Shown here: positions 21,819 to 31,192 of the stretch, piece after piece
Position numbering within the stretch: the first letter of the stretch is position 1
How the letters are laid out: each line of letters starts with the position of its first letter
Origin: Sedimentisphaerales bacterium
Lineage (GTDB): Bacteria > Planctomycetota > Phycisphaerae > Sedimentisphaerales > SG8-4
NCBI GenBank assembly: GCA_016928975.1
Contig: JAFGJR010000179.1
Coordinates: 11,938-75,937 of the forward strand
Direction of reading: 5' to 3'
DNA length: 64,000 nucleotides
Notes under the pieces: generated by a model
What the model was told of the DNA's origin: nothing
Seen by the model: only the letters and a program-made list of their open reading frames with translations
Databases searched by the model: none
Position numbers and translations under genes: made by a program

Positions 21819-21934
21819 CATGAGCAGCCCTCCTTGTCACACTGCGCTTCCATGTTTTCGGACTTGGCCCGGCATGTTGTCGGTATGTGCGTTCGGACCA
21901 ATGCGGCGGATTCCGCATTCGCGCGGGGTCTGTC

Positions 21935-22486
21935 ATGGCTAAGCTGCCGCGGTCGTTCTATGACCGCGATACGGTTGTGGTCGCCCGGGAACTGCTGGGC
22001 AAACACCTTGTACGCACGGATGACGGCGTGGAGCGGATCGGGCGGATCGTCGAGGTGGAAGCGTATCTCGGGCCGCACGATCTGGCAGCTCATTCGGCCA
22101 AAGGCCTGACCAGGCGCACGCAGGTCATGTTCGGACCACCCGGCCACGCGTATGTGTACCTGGTTTACGGCATGTACTGCTGCATGAATGTCGTCACGCA
22201 GCCCGAAGGAGTCGCGTCGGCGGTCCTGCTTCGAGCGCTGGAACCGGTCGGGAACATCCAGGGGCGGACGCAGGGACCCGGGCTGCTCTGTCGGGCCATG
22301 CACATCGACAGGCGTCTGAATGGTCATGACCTGCTCAGCGACGACTTCCACATCGCTGCCCCGAGCAAGTCTGAGAGCTTCGGAATTGTGAAACGGCCCC
22401 GCATTGGCGTGGCCTACGCCGGCCCCTGGGCCCGGAGGCTCCTGCGGTTCTACATCAAGGGCAATCCCTTCGTTTCGCGAGCGTAG
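21935..22486 (+). CDS. AAG/MPG-type DNA-3-methyladenine glycosylase
   Basis: The 183-residue protein is full length for the AAG family. It removes alkylated purines and hypoxanthine in base excision repair. The active-site region is intact: RIVEVEAYLGPHDLAAH gives E42 (water-activating Glu, equivalent to human E125), Y44 (base-stacking, Y127) and H53 (H136). MFGPPGHAYVYLVYGMYCCM and LLRALEP are further family signatures. I chose the ATG at 21935, preceded by GGGG; an in-frame start at 21887 would add 16 residues without known homology. Confidence 0.92.
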   Translation: MAKLPRSFYDRDTVVVARELLGKHLVRTDDGVERIGRIVEVEAYLGPHDLAAHSAKGLTRRTQVMFGPPGHAYVYLVYGMYCCMNVVTQPEGVASAVLLRALEPVGNIQGRTQGPGLLCRAMHIDRRLNGHDLLSDDFHIAAPSKSESFGIVKRPRIGVAYAGPWARRLLRFYIKGNPFVSRA

Positions 22487-22492
22487 ACCTGT

Positions 22493-22520
22493 TTGAAAGC
22501 GAGAAGAGCTGCTATAGTAT
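22493..22520 (+). promoter_or_regulatory. Possible promoter for the HlyD/ABC exporter operon
   Basis: TTGAAA at 22493-22498 is followed after 16 bases by TAGTAT (22515-22520), or after 14 by TATAGT. It lies just after the glycosylase stop and 63 bases before the adaptor start. Confidence 0.35.
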
Positions 22521-22582
22521 TGCGGATGGCGCGCTGCTGAGCGCACCCCGTCGAGAGTCAATGCGAGTTGTTGACGGACCAT

Positions 22583-23557
22583 ATGGTCATTAGAGCGTCC
22601 ACATATCTTGTCAGGGCCGCCGCGATGACGGTGGCCTTGTGCGTCTTTGCCGGCTGCAAGCCTCCTGAGCCCGAGCAGGCGCAAGGGTACGTCGAGGGCG
22701 AGTTCGTGTACGTCGCATCGCCGTTGGCCGGCGCGATGGAGACACTGTACGTGCAGCGAGGCGCGCAGGTCAAGCAAGGGGATCCGCTGTTTGCGCTGGA
22801 GCGCGAGCCGGAGAAGGCGATTGTGGACGAAGCGGCCCAGCGGTTGGCGCAGGCCGTGGCTACGCTGGACGATATGAAGAAGGGCAAGCGCCCGACAGAG
22901 GTCGAGGCGATTGAAGCACAACTGGGCCAGGCCCGGGCGGCACTGACGCTCTCGCAGGATGAGCTGGCCCGTCAGGAGCAGCTTTCCGCCGCCGGGGCGA
23001 CGACGCCACAGAACCTTGACCGGGCTCGCGCCACGCGGGATCAGGACCGCCAGCGCGTCGCGCAGCTCGAAGCGGACTTGCAGACGGTGCAGCTTGGCGC
23101 TCGCAGTGATCAGATTGCCGCTGCTGAGGCGAACGTTCGGGCGCTGGAAGCGGCGCTGGCGCGGGCGCGGTGGAGTCTCTCGCAGAAGCAGCAGGCCGCA
23201 CCCCAGAGCGGCCTGGTGTTCGATACGCTCTATCGCTCGGGTGAATGGGTTGCGGCGGGCCGGCCCGCGGTCATGCTCCTGCCACCTCAGAACGTCAAAG
23301 TCCGTGCGTTTGTGCCCGAGACCTGGCTGGCCGCGATTCAGCCGGGCGACCGCGCACAGGTCACGGTGGACGGTTTGCCCGAGTCGTTCGTTGGAAGGGT
23401 GAGCTTCATCTCGCCCCAGGCGGAGTATACCCCGCCGGTCATCTACAGCCGCCAGAACCGTGAGAAGCTGGTGTTCATGATTGAAATTGCCTTTGACCCG
23501 GAGACAGCGGCGAGACTGCATCCGGGCCAGCCGGTAGACGTGCAGTTCGGGTCCTGA
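22583..23557 (+). CDS. HlyD-family lipoprotein adaptor of an ABC exporter (YbhG-like)
   Basis: The 324-residue protein starts at 22583 (a TTG at 22568 and an ATG at 22625 are in frame). The leader ends in VFAGC, a lipobox, so the adaptor is probably lipid-anchored. It contains a short barrel-sandwich half (YVASPLAGAM, GDPLFALE), a coiled-coil hairpin rich in Ala, Gln and Glu (about 70-200) and the second half (LVFDTLYRSGEWV). Its stop is three bases before the ATPase gene. Together the three genes resemble the YbhGFSR or YhiI-RbbA-YhhJ type of exporter, with one permease gene rather than two. Confidence 0.87.
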   Translation: MVIRASTYLVRAAAMTVALCVFAGCKPPEPEQAQGYVEGEFVYVASPLAGAMETLYVQRGAQVKQGDPLFALEREPEKAIVDEAAQRLAQAVATLDDMKKGKRPTEVEAIEAQLGQARAALTLSQDELARQEQLSAAGATTPQNLDRARATRDQDRQRVAQLEADLQTVQLGARSDQIAAAEANVRALEAALARARWSLSQKQQAAPQSGLVFDTLYRSGEWVAAGRPAVMLLPPQNVKVRAFVPETWLAAIQPGDRAQVTVDGLPESFVGRVSFISPQAEYTPPVIYSRQNREKLVFMIEIAFDPETAARLHPGQPVDVQFGS

Positions 23558-23560
23558 TCT

Positions 23561-24487
23561 ATGGCGGATGACCTGGCCATTGATGTCCACGGAATGACCA
23601 AGCGGTTCGGTGTCCTCACGGCGGTCAATGGTGTCAGTCTTCAAGTTCGCACGGGCCAGATCTGCGGCTTTCTCGGCCCCAACGGAAGCGGCAAGACGAC
23701 GTTCATCCGCATGCTGTGCGGCTTGCTGCGAGCCGACGCCGGCGGTGGCACGTGTCTTGGCTACGATGTCATCTCCGACAGCGAGGCGATCAAACGCCAG
23801 GTCGGCTACATGACCCAGCGGTTCAGCTTCTGGGAGGACCTGAGCATCGCGGAGAACCTCGATTTCGTCGCGCGGATGTACTCCATGAAAGACCGCCGGC
23901 GAGTCGTCGGCGAGAGCCTCGAGCGCCTTGGCCTGGCACAGCGGCGCAACCAGCTTGCCGGCCATCTTTCGGGCGGCTGGAAGCAGCGGCTCGCCTTGGC
24001 GGCGTGCATGATCCACCGGCCGAGATTGCTGTTGCTCGATGAGCCCACCGCGGGCGTGGACCCCAAGGCCCGCCGCGAGTTCTGGCAGGAGATTCACCAG
24101 CTTGCCGCCCAGGGATTGACGTTCCTGGTCGCCACACACTACATGGATGAGGCAGAGCGCTGCCATCGGCTTGCGTTCATCGTCAGGGGAAATCTCCTCG
24201 CGGAAGGCACCGTCGCCGGGGTGATCGATCAATCACACTTGGTCACGTGGTCGGTCGCCGGCCCGGATCTCGTCGAGCTGGCCAAGCAGCTTCAAGGTCG
24301 TCCAGGCGTAGAGCAGGCGGTGCCTTTCGGCAACGCGCTGCATGTCAGTGGCGACAACTCGGCCGCGCTGGAGCAGGCGATCTCGCCCTTTCGCACGCCG
24401 TCCCACCAGTGGCGGCGCATCGACTCCGGGCTCGAAGACGTCTTCATTCACCTCATGGGTCGGCCGGGGGAGGGGGGGCTGTCATGA
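23561..24487 (+). CDS. ABC-2 type exporter ATP-binding protein
   Basis: The 308-residue ATPase has one complete nucleotide-binding domain: Walker A GPNGSGKTT, Q-loop near YMTQRFSFWEDL, signature LSGGWKQRLA, Walker B LLLLDEPTAGVD and the switch His in VATHYMDEAERC. About 90 residues after the core form the C-terminal domain found in drug and polymer ABC-2 exporters. Its stop overlaps the permease start in ATGA. It energises the permease downstream with the adaptor upstream. The signature has Trp where Gly or Met is usual (SGGW), which is also seen in YbhF-like ATPases. Confidence 0.93.
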   Translation: MADDLAIDVHGMTKRFGVLTAVNGVSLQVRTGQICGFLGPNGSGKTTFIRMLCGLLRADAGGGTCLGYDVISDSEAIKRQVGYMTQRFSFWEDLSIAENLDFVARMYSMKDRRRVVGESLERLGLAQRRNQLAGHLSGGWKQRLALAACMIHRPRLLLLDEPTAGVDPKARREFWQEIHQLAAQGLTFLVATHYMDEAERCHRLAFIVRGNLLAEGTVAGVIDQSHLVTWSVAGPDLVELAKQLQGRPGVEQAVPFGNALHVSGDNSAALEQAISPFRTPSHQWRRIDSGLEDVFIHLMGRPGEGGLS

Positions 24488-25623
24488 CCCGATGGAGATT
24501 CTCCCCGTCGCGATTCTGGGCGGTTGTCGTGAAGGAGTTCATCCAGATGCGCCGGGACCGCGTGACTTTCGCCATCATGATCGGCATCCCGCTCGTGCAG
24601 CTCGTCCTCTTCGGCTTCGCGATCAACTCGGACCCGAGACACCTGGCGACCGCCGTACTGCTGGCCGACCGGGGGCCCCAGGGCCGGACTCTGCTCTGCG
24701 CGCTTCGCAACAGCGGCTACTTCCATTTCGCCAAGGTCGTGACCAGCGAGCTCGAGGCGAGGGAGGCGCTCGCCCGCGGCCAGGTCCAGTTCGTCGTGAA
24801 CATTCCTGAGAATTTCACTCGCGATCTTCTCCGCGGCGAGCGGCCCGCGGTCCTCGTGGAGGCCGACGCCACCGATCCTGCCGCCGCCAGCAACGCGCTC
24901 GGCGCCTTGCGGGTCCTGTTGAATTCGGCGTTGCGGAACGACCTCAAGGGCCCGCTCGCCTTCCTGGCGGGCGTCAACGGTCCCATCGACCTGCGCATCC
25001 ATCCGATGTACAATCCGGAAGGCATCACGCAGTACAACATCGTGCCCGGCCTGATGGGCGTTGTGCTCACGATGACTATGATTATCATCACCGGTCTGGC
25101 CATCACGCGGGAGCGTGACCGGGGCACGATGGAGAACCTCCTGTCGATGCCCACCCGACCGTTCGAGGTGCTGATCGGCAAGATCATTCCATACATCCTC
25201 GTGGGGTACATCCAGGTGGGCCTGATCCTGGCTGCAGCGAGCTTCGTCTTTGCCGTGCCGATGGTCGGGAGCCTGGTTCTGCTGCTGGCGGTCGCACTGG
25301 TGTTCATCGTCGCGAATCTGGCTGTGGGGATCACAATCTCCACCGTGGGGCGCAACCAGCTTCAGGCGGTGCAGATGGCGTTCTTCTTCTTCCTGCCGTC
25401 CATCATGCTTTCGGGCTTCATGTTTCCGTTTCAGGGCATGCCCCGCTGGGCTCAGATCATCGGGGAGACCCTGCCACTGACCCATTTCCTGCGGATCATC
25501 CGCGGTGTCCTGCTCAAGGGCAACAGCCTGCCCGAGATCCTCCCACAGCTTTGGCCCATCGCTCTGTTCGCCGCCGTGGCCCTCTCGATCAGCGTGAAGC
25601 GCTACCACCGGACACTGGATTGA
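24484..25623 (+). CDS. ABC-2 type exporter permease (YhhJ/YbhS-like)
   Basis: The 379-residue permease starts at the ATGA overlap with the ATPase gene. One N-terminal helix (FAIMIGIPLVQLVLFGFA) is followed by a periplasmic domain of about 140 residues and five more helices near the C-terminus, from VLTMTMIIITGLAI to ALFAAVALSI. The segment ITRERDRGTMENLLSMP between the second and third helices is the hallmark of this ABC-2 subfamily. It likely forms a homodimer with two ATPases. Exported substrate unknown. Confidence 0.92.
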   Translation: MTRWRFSPSRFWAVVVKEFIQMRRDRVTFAIMIGIPLVQLVLFGFAINSDPRHLATAVLLADRGPQGRTLLCALRNSGYFHFAKVVTSELEAREALARGQVQFVVNIPENFTRDLLRGERPAVLVEADATDPAAASNALGALRVLLNSALRNDLKGPLAFLAGVNGPIDLRIHPMYNPEGITQYNIVPGLMGVVLTMTMIIITGLAITRERDRGTMENLLSMPTRPFEVLIGKIIPYILVGYIQVGLILAAASFVFAVPMVGSLVLLLAVALVFIVANLAVGITISTVGRNQLQAVQMAFFFFLPSIMLSGFMFPFQGMPRWAQIIGETLPLTHFLRIIRGVLLKGNSLPEILPQLWPIALFAAVALSISVKRYHRTLD

Positions 25624-25731
25624 CCGCTCGCGCCTGCGACTTCCGGACGTATGTGTGCGACCAGACTTCGGGGCGGCCAGTCGCTTCGCGAGGGCGGGCG
25701 AGGACGCCCTCCCTACGCGGAGAGGCGGACC

Positions 25732-26982
25732 TTATCTGGACGAGGCTTTGCGGCCGATGCAGAACAGGTGCTTGAAGCCTCGCAGGAAGACCTGGCCATT
25801 GCTGATCGCCGGCGAGGCGTAGCACGGTTCGCCGAGCTCATATTGTCCCACGCGTTCGAACGCAGCGCCGGGCTTGATCACGTTCACCTGGCCGTTGTCG
25901 TTGATGAAGTAGACCAGTCCGCCCACCAGAACCGGGGAGGCGTGATGCCGGCCCAGCTTTTCCTGCCAGAGGACCTTGCCCGTGGCGGCCTCGTAGCAGA
26001 ACGCCGTCCCGCCGTGATTGACGCTGAGCAGAAAGTCGTCGGCGACGATCATTGAAGGAACGTAGGGCGCTCCTGCATTGTCGCGCCAGACGACGTGAGT
26101 GTTGGTGACGTTGCCGCTGCCGTCGGGTCGGATCGCAAACAGGATCTGTTTTGGCCAACTGCTGCTGACGAACACGAGTCCCGCACGTTCACTGTAAACG
26201 GGCGTAGACACGGACTCCTGTGAGGGACCGTCTACTGTCCAGATCTGCCTGCCGGTCTCGGGGTCGAAGCTCGTCACACAGCGGTCGCCGCACTGAACCA
26301 ACTGGGTCCGCCCGGCCATGGCCCGGATCAGCGGGGCGCTGTAGCTGATGCCTTGATGGGTACGGTTGACGCGCCAGAGTGTTGCACCGGTCGTACAACT
26401 CAGGGCGATCAGGAAGGAGTCACCTTTGCTGTCGCCGTCCAGGATGACCTTGTCTCGGAACAAGACCGGCTCGTTGCTGAACCCCCACTCACCGGTGTGT
26501 GTCCCGGGCCGGACCAGCCAGAGTTGCTTTCCGTCGGCCAGGTTGTGTGCGGCCACGACGATTTCGTCGCCGACGCGGAACGCGGCATACACGCGCTGAC
26601 CGTCGGTGGCCGGTGTGCCCGAGGCATAGCTGTTCTCTCTGTTGATCTTCTCCAACGGACCTTCCACGACGGTTCGTTGCCAGAAAGTCCTTCCGCTGGC
26701 ACGGTCCAGGCAGAGGAGCATTCGCTTCTGGTCGCCGGGCACGGCGGTGGCGGTGCACACACGGCTGCCCCAGACGATCGGCGAGGCATGTCCCTGGCCC
26801 GGCAGCTCCGTCATCCACAGTGCGTTGGCGGGGTCCCAGTTGGTCGGGACATCCCGCTCCAGGCAGGTGCCGTCCCCGCGCGGGCCTCGCCAACCAGGCC
26901 AGGACTCGGCGCTGGCAACCATCGCGAGACTCAAAACAAGAACGCTGGTGAGCAGAATGCTCGATGTAGCCGGTCGTCCCAT
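25732..26982 (-). CDS. Secreted PQQ-type beta-propeller repeat protein
   Basis: The 416-residue protein starts at 26982, preceded by a run of G that can serve as ribosome binding site. A signal peptide ends ASA-ES. The mature protein opens with WPGWRGPRGDG and carries repeated blades of the pattern Asp-x-x-T/S-G-x-x-x-W (for example LDRASGRTFWQ, FDPETGRQIW, YEAATGKVLWQ). This is the planctomycete outer-membrane-assembly/quinoprotein-like propeller; no PQQ-ligating or dehydrogenase residues are evident, so it is probably a scaffold or binding protein. It is 105 bases downstream of the HTH gene on the same strand. Confidence 0.85.
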   Translation of the reverse strand: MGRPATSSILLTSVLVLSLAMVASAESWPGWRGPRGDGTCLERDVPTNWDPANALWMTELPGQGHASPIVWGSRVCTATAVPGDQKRMLLCLDRASGRTFWQRTVVEGPLEKINRENSYASGTPATDGQRVYAAFRVGDEIVVAAHNLADGKQLWLVRPGTHTGEWGFSNEPVLFRDKVILDGDSKGDSFLIALSCTTGATLWRVNRTHQGISYSAPLIRAMAGRTQLVQCGDRCVTSFDPETGRQIWTVDGPSQESVSTPVYSERAGLVFVSSSWPKQILFAIRPDGSGNVTNTHVVWRDNAGAPYVPSMIVADDFLLSVNHGGTAFCYEAATGKVLWQEKLGRHHASPVLVGGLVYFINDNGQVNVIKPGAAFERVGQYELGEPCYASPAISNGQVFLRGFKHLFCIGRKASSR

Positions 26983-27087
26983 AATGTATCGTGCCCCCCC
27001 TTTGAGATCGAAAACAGGACAGAAGCCGTCAACACTCAGTTCGGCCGTAACATCACACAGCACCGGTGCAGCAAGGGAGGATGGCGG

Positions 27088-27546
27088 TCATTTCGCCTTT
27101 TTGCGACGTCCGTCGGCCAATTGCTCAAGGCGAGCCTGGGCCTCTCGCTTGCCGATGTGGCGAAGGGTCGCGATGAGCGCCAGTTGTTGCTTGCGCGGCC
27201 GGGCGGTCTCGTGCTCCCAATTGTAGATGGTCTGGTCGGTCACGCCCACGAGCTTGCCATAGTCTGCGGCGGAGAGCCCCAACCGCTGCCGCTGCGAACG
27301 CAGGCCCTTGGCCGTGAATCGCAGACCGTCTGCGTCGAGCTTGGGCACTTGCGCGGATGTCTCTTTGAGCACTTGCTTCTCCAGAGGACTGACCTTCTGT
27401 TGAAGCTCGGATACTCGGCGTTTCATCGCAGCGATGTCTCTGCGGTACTGGGCTGATGCCCTCCGGAGAGCGTTGGTCTGTCGGCGAACCTCCTTGCGAG
27501 CCAGTCGCGAGATCTCCTCCTTGAGTACTGCAGCGATGTTCGGCAT
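27088..27546 (-). CDS. XRE-family helix-turn-helix regulator with N-terminal coiled coil
   Basis: The 152-residue protein starts at 27546 after AGGAG. Residues about 5-70 form a charged helix or coiled coil (RRQTNALRRASAQYRR, then MKRRVSELQQKVSPLEKQVL). Residues about 75-135 are an HTH_3 domain: LRSQRQRLGLSAADYGKLVG with the recognition helix VTDQTIYNWEHETARPR. The Lys-rich C-terminus resembles a non-specific DNA contact. Proteins of this layout occur widely as small nucleoid-associated or autoregulatory factors. Targets are unknown; the PQQ-propeller gene downstream may be one. Confidence 0.82.
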   Translation of the reverse strand: MPNIAAVLKEEISRLARKEVRRQTNALRRASAQYRRDIAAMKRRVSELQQKVSPLEKQVLKETSAQVPKLDADGLRFTAKGLRSQRQRLGLSAADYGKLVGVTDQTIYNWEHETARPRKQQLALIATLRHIGKREAQARLEQLADGRRKKAK

Positions 27547-27708
27547 GTCGTTCTCCTGACCCTCATGGTGTGAATTGGGCTTTGCGCGGCACCGACCCCG
27601 GGCGTCGCAACACACGACGTAGATATCAACACCAAGGAGCCCGGCATGTCAACAATAATTCGTGGTCTTGCCGGGGGGGACGAGGGCCAAAAAATTCCGT
27701 CTCTGCTC

Positions 27709-27737
27709 TTGATATGCCTGCCTTCGGCCGGTAGAAT
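27709..27737 (+). promoter_or_regulatory. Sigma70-type promoter for the secreted protein gene at 27875
   Basis: TTGATA (27709-27714) and TAGAAT (27732-27737) are 17 bases apart. The start of transcription would be near 27744, leaving a leader of about 130 bases. The remaining intergenic sequence (27547-27874) shows no gene. Confidence 0.5.
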
Positions 27738-27874
27738 AAGGATAGGTTATTCTCCGCAGCGTATTGGAGGAAAAGGGCGTGCAACTCAACGGACGCGCGA
27801 CAGAGCCTGGGGGGCAGTGAATCGTTTTGCACAGAGAGTTAGAGGGTTTGAAAGTTCAAGTGAGGAGAACAGCA

Positions 27875-29464
27875 ATGGGCACACCAAAGAGAATCATGTG
27901 GGCACTGGTCATTGTGGTCGTCTTCACCGGGGTCGGCTTCGCCAATTGGGCGGACTCGTTCGACGGCGGTAACCTGACGCTGACGACGTGGCAGTTTGCG
28001 GCGTGTCCGGATGTAATGAAGACCTACAAAGGGTTCACGAAGACAGCCGACGACGGCAACGGCTACCTGGTGCTGCAAGAGACCAGTCCGTCCGACATAC
28101 CGACCCTTCTGGGGGCGGCTTTCGGTGCGGCCTTCGGCTCCCCGGAGAAGTTCAAGGATGTTCGCGTCGGCGCGGTGGTGAACGTGAACGGCGTTGACTG
28201 CCAGAACATCTACGGTTTGCTTGCACGTTGCACCTATTTCGTAGACCCGGACGGCAAGCTGAGCGGCCTGGCGCCGGGCTTCTTCGCCGATGGCTACATC
28301 ATGTTCATCGGCTACAAGTATGGTCCGGCGAACCTGTGGCTTGAATTGCAGAAGATCAAGACCAACCAGCACGTCATGGATAAGGACATTGACGTCATGG
28401 TCCCGCGGCTGGAGAACGCGCGAAGCTACTACGCGGAGCTCGAGGTTCTTGGAGCGGGCCCGGTCTATGTGACGGGACGCCTCTATGAGTTCAAGGGCGG
28501 CCCACTGGTGGCCCAGACGCCTACGATGGTTGACACCGACGCCAAGGACTGGTGGGAAGACGCGGGCCCACAGGAGAAGGTCTTCACCGAGGGGGTGAGC
28601 GCCGTGTTTGCGGATAATGAGGACCCCGTGCCAGTGGGCTTCTACACCACCTGGGACGATATCTCCTCCGTCTCCGACGGCCCGACGGCTGTGCTCATGA
28701 GCCCGGCCGATGGCGCAACCGGAGTCGCCATGAACGCGGACATGAGCTGGGTTGAGGCTGCCTTCGCCACCGACCGAGAGGTCTGGTTCGGCCCGGCGGG
28801 GAACATGCAGTTGGTGTCGCCCAACCCGGCGAAGGGCAGCTTCGATCCGGGATTGCTCCAGGCCGGCACAACCTACGAGTGGCGCGTCGATCAAGTTGGC
28901 GCCAAGGGCGCCGTGCAGGGACACTCCTGGCGGTTCACAACCGGCGGCGCTCTGGCGGTAGACGATTTCGAGTCTTACGCCGACAGCGCCGCGATCGCGG
29001 CGGCATGGCCTCACAATATCACGGGCTACGACTACATCTTCCTGGAGACGGGCACCATCCGCCAGGGCGCCAAGGCGATGAAGTTCACCTACCAGAACGG
29101 AGCTGATCCCTTCATCACCGAGGCTACCCGGACATTCGCCACAGCTCAGGATTGGACGATCGGGAATCCCACCCAGCTTTCCATGGACTTCCGCGGCGTA
29201 AAGGACAACGTGGAACAGCCGCTGTATGTGATCGTCGAGGATGACGCCGGAAACACGGCGAGGGTCGCGCATCCGGCCGCCTACGCGGTCCAGTCGGAAC
29301 CCTGGCGCACGTGGGATATCGATCTGGCCGACTTTGCCGGCGTGGATCTGGCAGCCGTCAAGAAGGTGACGCTCGGCACCGGGTCCGGCTCCGATTCCGG
29401 CCAGGCGAGTGGAGATGTCGATACGCTCTATATCGACGACGTGCGCCTGAAGGTTGCCCCGTAA
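27875..29464 (+). CDS. Secreted two-domain protein with Fn3-like linker and C-terminal CIA30/CBM-like domain
   Basis: The 529-residue protein starts at 27875 after GAGGAG and has a signal peptide ending near GFA. The N-terminal domain (about 20-265) opens with ADSFDGGNLTLTTWQF, typical of LamG-like or concanavalin-like secreted proteins. A segment with LMSPADGATGVAMNADMSW and GTTYEWRVDQV is an Fn3-like module seen in planctomycete surface proteins. The C-terminal part (about 365-529) starts ALAVDDFESYADS and ends VDTLYIDDVRL, which resembles a carbohydrate-binding jelly roll. No catalytic site is recognised. A strong hairpin follows the stop. Confidence 0.72.
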   Translation: MGTPKRIMWALVIVVVFTGVGFANWADSFDGGNLTLTTWQFAACPDVMKTYKGFTKTADDGNGYLVLQETSPSDIPTLLGAAFGAAFGSPEKFKDVRVGAVVNVNGVDCQNIYGLLARCTYFVDPDGKLSGLAPGFFADGYIMFIGYKYGPANLWLELQKIKTNQHVMDKDIDVMVPRLENARSYYAELEVLGAGPVYVTGRLYEFKGGPLVAQTPTMVDTDAKDWWEDAGPQEKVFTEGVSAVFADNEDPVPVGFYTTWDDISSVSDGPTAVLMSPADGATGVAMNADMSWVEAAFATDREVWFGPAGNMQLVSPNPAKGSFDPGLLQAGTTYEWRVDQVGAKGAVQGHSWRFTTGGALAVDDFESYADSAAIAAAWPHNITGYDYIFLETGTIRQGAKAMKFTYQNGADPFITEATRTFATAQDWTIGNPTQLSMDFRGVKDNVEQPLYVIVEDDAGNTARVAHPAAYAVQSEPWRTWDIDLADFAGVDLAAVKKVTLGTGSGSDSGQASGDVDTLYIDDVRLKVAP

Positions 29465-29504
29465 CACATTCGGGCAGGCAGATACAGCAGCGGATATGCT
29501 TTGA

Positions 29505-29543
29505 ACTTGCGGCAGGGCGGTCGTGAATCGCCCTGCCGCAAGT
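29505..29543. terminator. Long hairpin, likely bidirectional terminator
   Basis: A perfect 15-bp stem (ACTTGCGGCAGGGCG at 29505-29519 with its complement at 29529-29543) closes a nine-base loop. It lies between the converging ends of the secreted protein gene and the GH51 gene. No strong T tract follows on either strand, so termination efficiency is uncertain. Confidence 0.6.
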
Positions 29544-29579
29544 GTCTTCATTGCCTCGTTGAATACGGTACGATCCGGG

Positions 29580-31142
29580 CTACTTCTCGATCTCCAGCAC
29601 GACGACCGATTTCGCAGGCAGCGTCGCTTCGAAACCGCCCTCCGTGACCTTCGCCTCGTTGAACGCTGCCGGTTGCACCACACCGGGGTTCTCGAAGGTA
29701 TTGTGTGCGGTGATCTCGCCGCCTGTCAGGATCTGTCCGGTGATTCGCTTGGGCGTGAAGCCCTGGACCTGGACCTTGAGACTCACCGCGGCGTGCGGGT
29801 CAATGTTGCACAGCGACACGTGAATCTTGCCGTTGCCGTCCTGTGAGGCGGATACGCTCATCGCCGGCAGCGTGTCGGACTCGAACGTGTAGTCGGGACC
29901 GCTCAGCTCCGTCGGCAGCATCGTCGCGTCGTGGTGGACGGTGTACAGGTAGTATACGTAGTAGGTCGGTGTCAGGACCATCTTCGGACCGTCCGTCAGA
30001 ATCATGGCCTGAAGGACGTTCACGGTCTGTGCGATGTTCGCCATTCTGACGCGGTCGCAGTGGTTGTTGAAGATGTTGAGCGTCAGGCCGGCGACCATGG
30101 CGTCACGCAGGGAGTTCTGCTGATAGAGGAATCCCGGATTCGTGCCAGGCTCCACCGCGTGCCAGGCGCCCCATTCATCGAACATGATGGCCACCCGCTT
30201 CTGTGGATCGGCCTTGTCCATGATCTCGATGTGTTTGCTCAGAATCTCCTCGATCCGCAGACAATTCCTGAGTTGCCAGGACCAGTCGATCTCGGTGAAC
30301 TGCGTGGCCGAGCGGCTCCTTCTACCGGACCCGCAGTAGTAGTGGGGGGCCAGGCCTGCCATCTGCCTCCTGGCCTGCTCCATCAGGACCGTGGTCCAGT
30401 CGTAGTTGCCTCCGCTCGGGCCGCAGGCGATCTTGAAGATGCGGTTGCCGCTGAAGTTGCGAACGTAGGTCTGGTAGCGTCGATATTGATCCGCGTAGAA
30501 CTCCGGCCGCATGCTGCCGCCGCAGCCCCAGTTCTCGTTGCCGACTCCAAAGTACTTGAGTTTCCACGGCTGGTCGCGGCCGTTCTGCCGGCGCAGGTCC
30601 GCCATCGGGCTCTTGCCGTCGAACGTGATGTACTCGACCCAGTCCGCCATCTCCTCGATGGTTCCGCTGCCCAGATTGCCGCAGATGTACGGCTCGCAGC
30701 CCAACTGCTCACACAAATCCATGAACTCGTGCGTGCCGAAATGGTTGTTCTCGGTGACGCCGCCCCAGTGGGTGTTGACCATCGTGGGACGCTGCTCCCG
30801 CGGTCCGACGCCGTCCCTCCAATGGTATTCGTCTGCGAAGCAGCCGCCCGGCCAGCGGAGAACCGGGATCTTGATTCCACGCAAGGCCTGGACGACGTCG
30901 TTGCGGATGCCCCGCGTGTTCGGGATGGGACTGTCCTCGCCGACCCAGAAGCCGCCGTAGATGCAGCGGCCCAGGTGCTCGGCGAAATGGCCGTAGATGT
31001 TCCGGTTGATGGTCACTCTGCCCTCGTCGGCCCGGATGGTGAGTTGTGCCGTCTTTTCCTGGGCCGCCGCCGGATGAGCGACCAGAGCCAGGACGATCGT
31101 CATGCCAGCTACAATGACTGCAATTGCTCTCGAGACTCTCAT
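29580..31142 (-). CDS. Alpha-L-arabinofuranosidase, GH51
   Basis: The 520-residue enzyme starts at 31142 after AGGAG and has a signal peptide ending AHPAAA. The GH51 TIM barrel is complete: [16 protein letters not shown] near the start, [15 protein letters not shown], the acid/base motif [12 protein letters not shown] (E203) and the nucleophile motif MFDEWGAWH (E323), followed by the C-terminal beta sandwich. Retaining GH51 enzymes release arabinose from arabinoxylan and arabinan. It is 50 bases downstream of the sialidase-like gene and probably co-transcribed with it. Confidence 0.94.
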   Translation of the reverse strand: MRVSRAIAVIVAGMTIVLALVAHPAAAQEKTAQLTIRADEGRVTINRNIYGHFAEHLGRCIYGGFWVGEDSPIPNTRGIRNDVVQALRGIKIPVLRWPGGCFADEYHWRDGVGPREQRPTMVNTHWGGVTENNHFGTHEFMDLCEQLGCEPYICGNLGSGTIEEMADWVEYITFDGKSPMADLRRQNGRDQPWKLKYFGVGNENWGCGGSMRPEFYADQYRRYQTYVRNFSGNRIFKIACGPSGGNYDWTTVLMEQARRQMAGLAPHYYCGSGRRSRSATQFTEIDWSWQLRNCLRIEEILSKHIEIMDKADPQKRVAIMFDEWGAWHAVEPGTNPGFLYQQNSLRDAMVAGLTLNIFNNHCDRVRMANIAQTVNVLQAMILTDGPKMVLTPTYYVYYLYTVHHDATMLPTELSGPDYTFESDTLPAMSVSASQDGNGKIHVSLCNIDPHAAVSLKVQVQGFTPKRITGQILTGGEITAHNTFENPGVVQPAAFNEAKVTEGGFEATLPAKSVVVLEIEK

Positions 31143-31192
31143 GCCATTCTCCTCTAACCTGTGAAGACATATGCGCGCCGGCGACACATCCG

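Noticed and set aside
21785..24232. 815-codon open frame opposite the glycosylase, adaptor and ATPase genes
   Set aside because: It runs antisense through three unrelated genes with intact catalytic motifs, so it cannot be a real protein gene.
25670..25725. GGGCGGGCGAGGACGCCC imperfect palindrome between the ABC permease and PQQ-propeller genes
   Set aside because: It resembles intergenic repeats, but only one copy is seen in the window and the stem is short.
27626..27832. 68-codon minus-strand frame upstream of the HTH gene
   Set aside because: It overlaps the promoter of the gene at 27875, has no ribosome binding site and no recognisable features.
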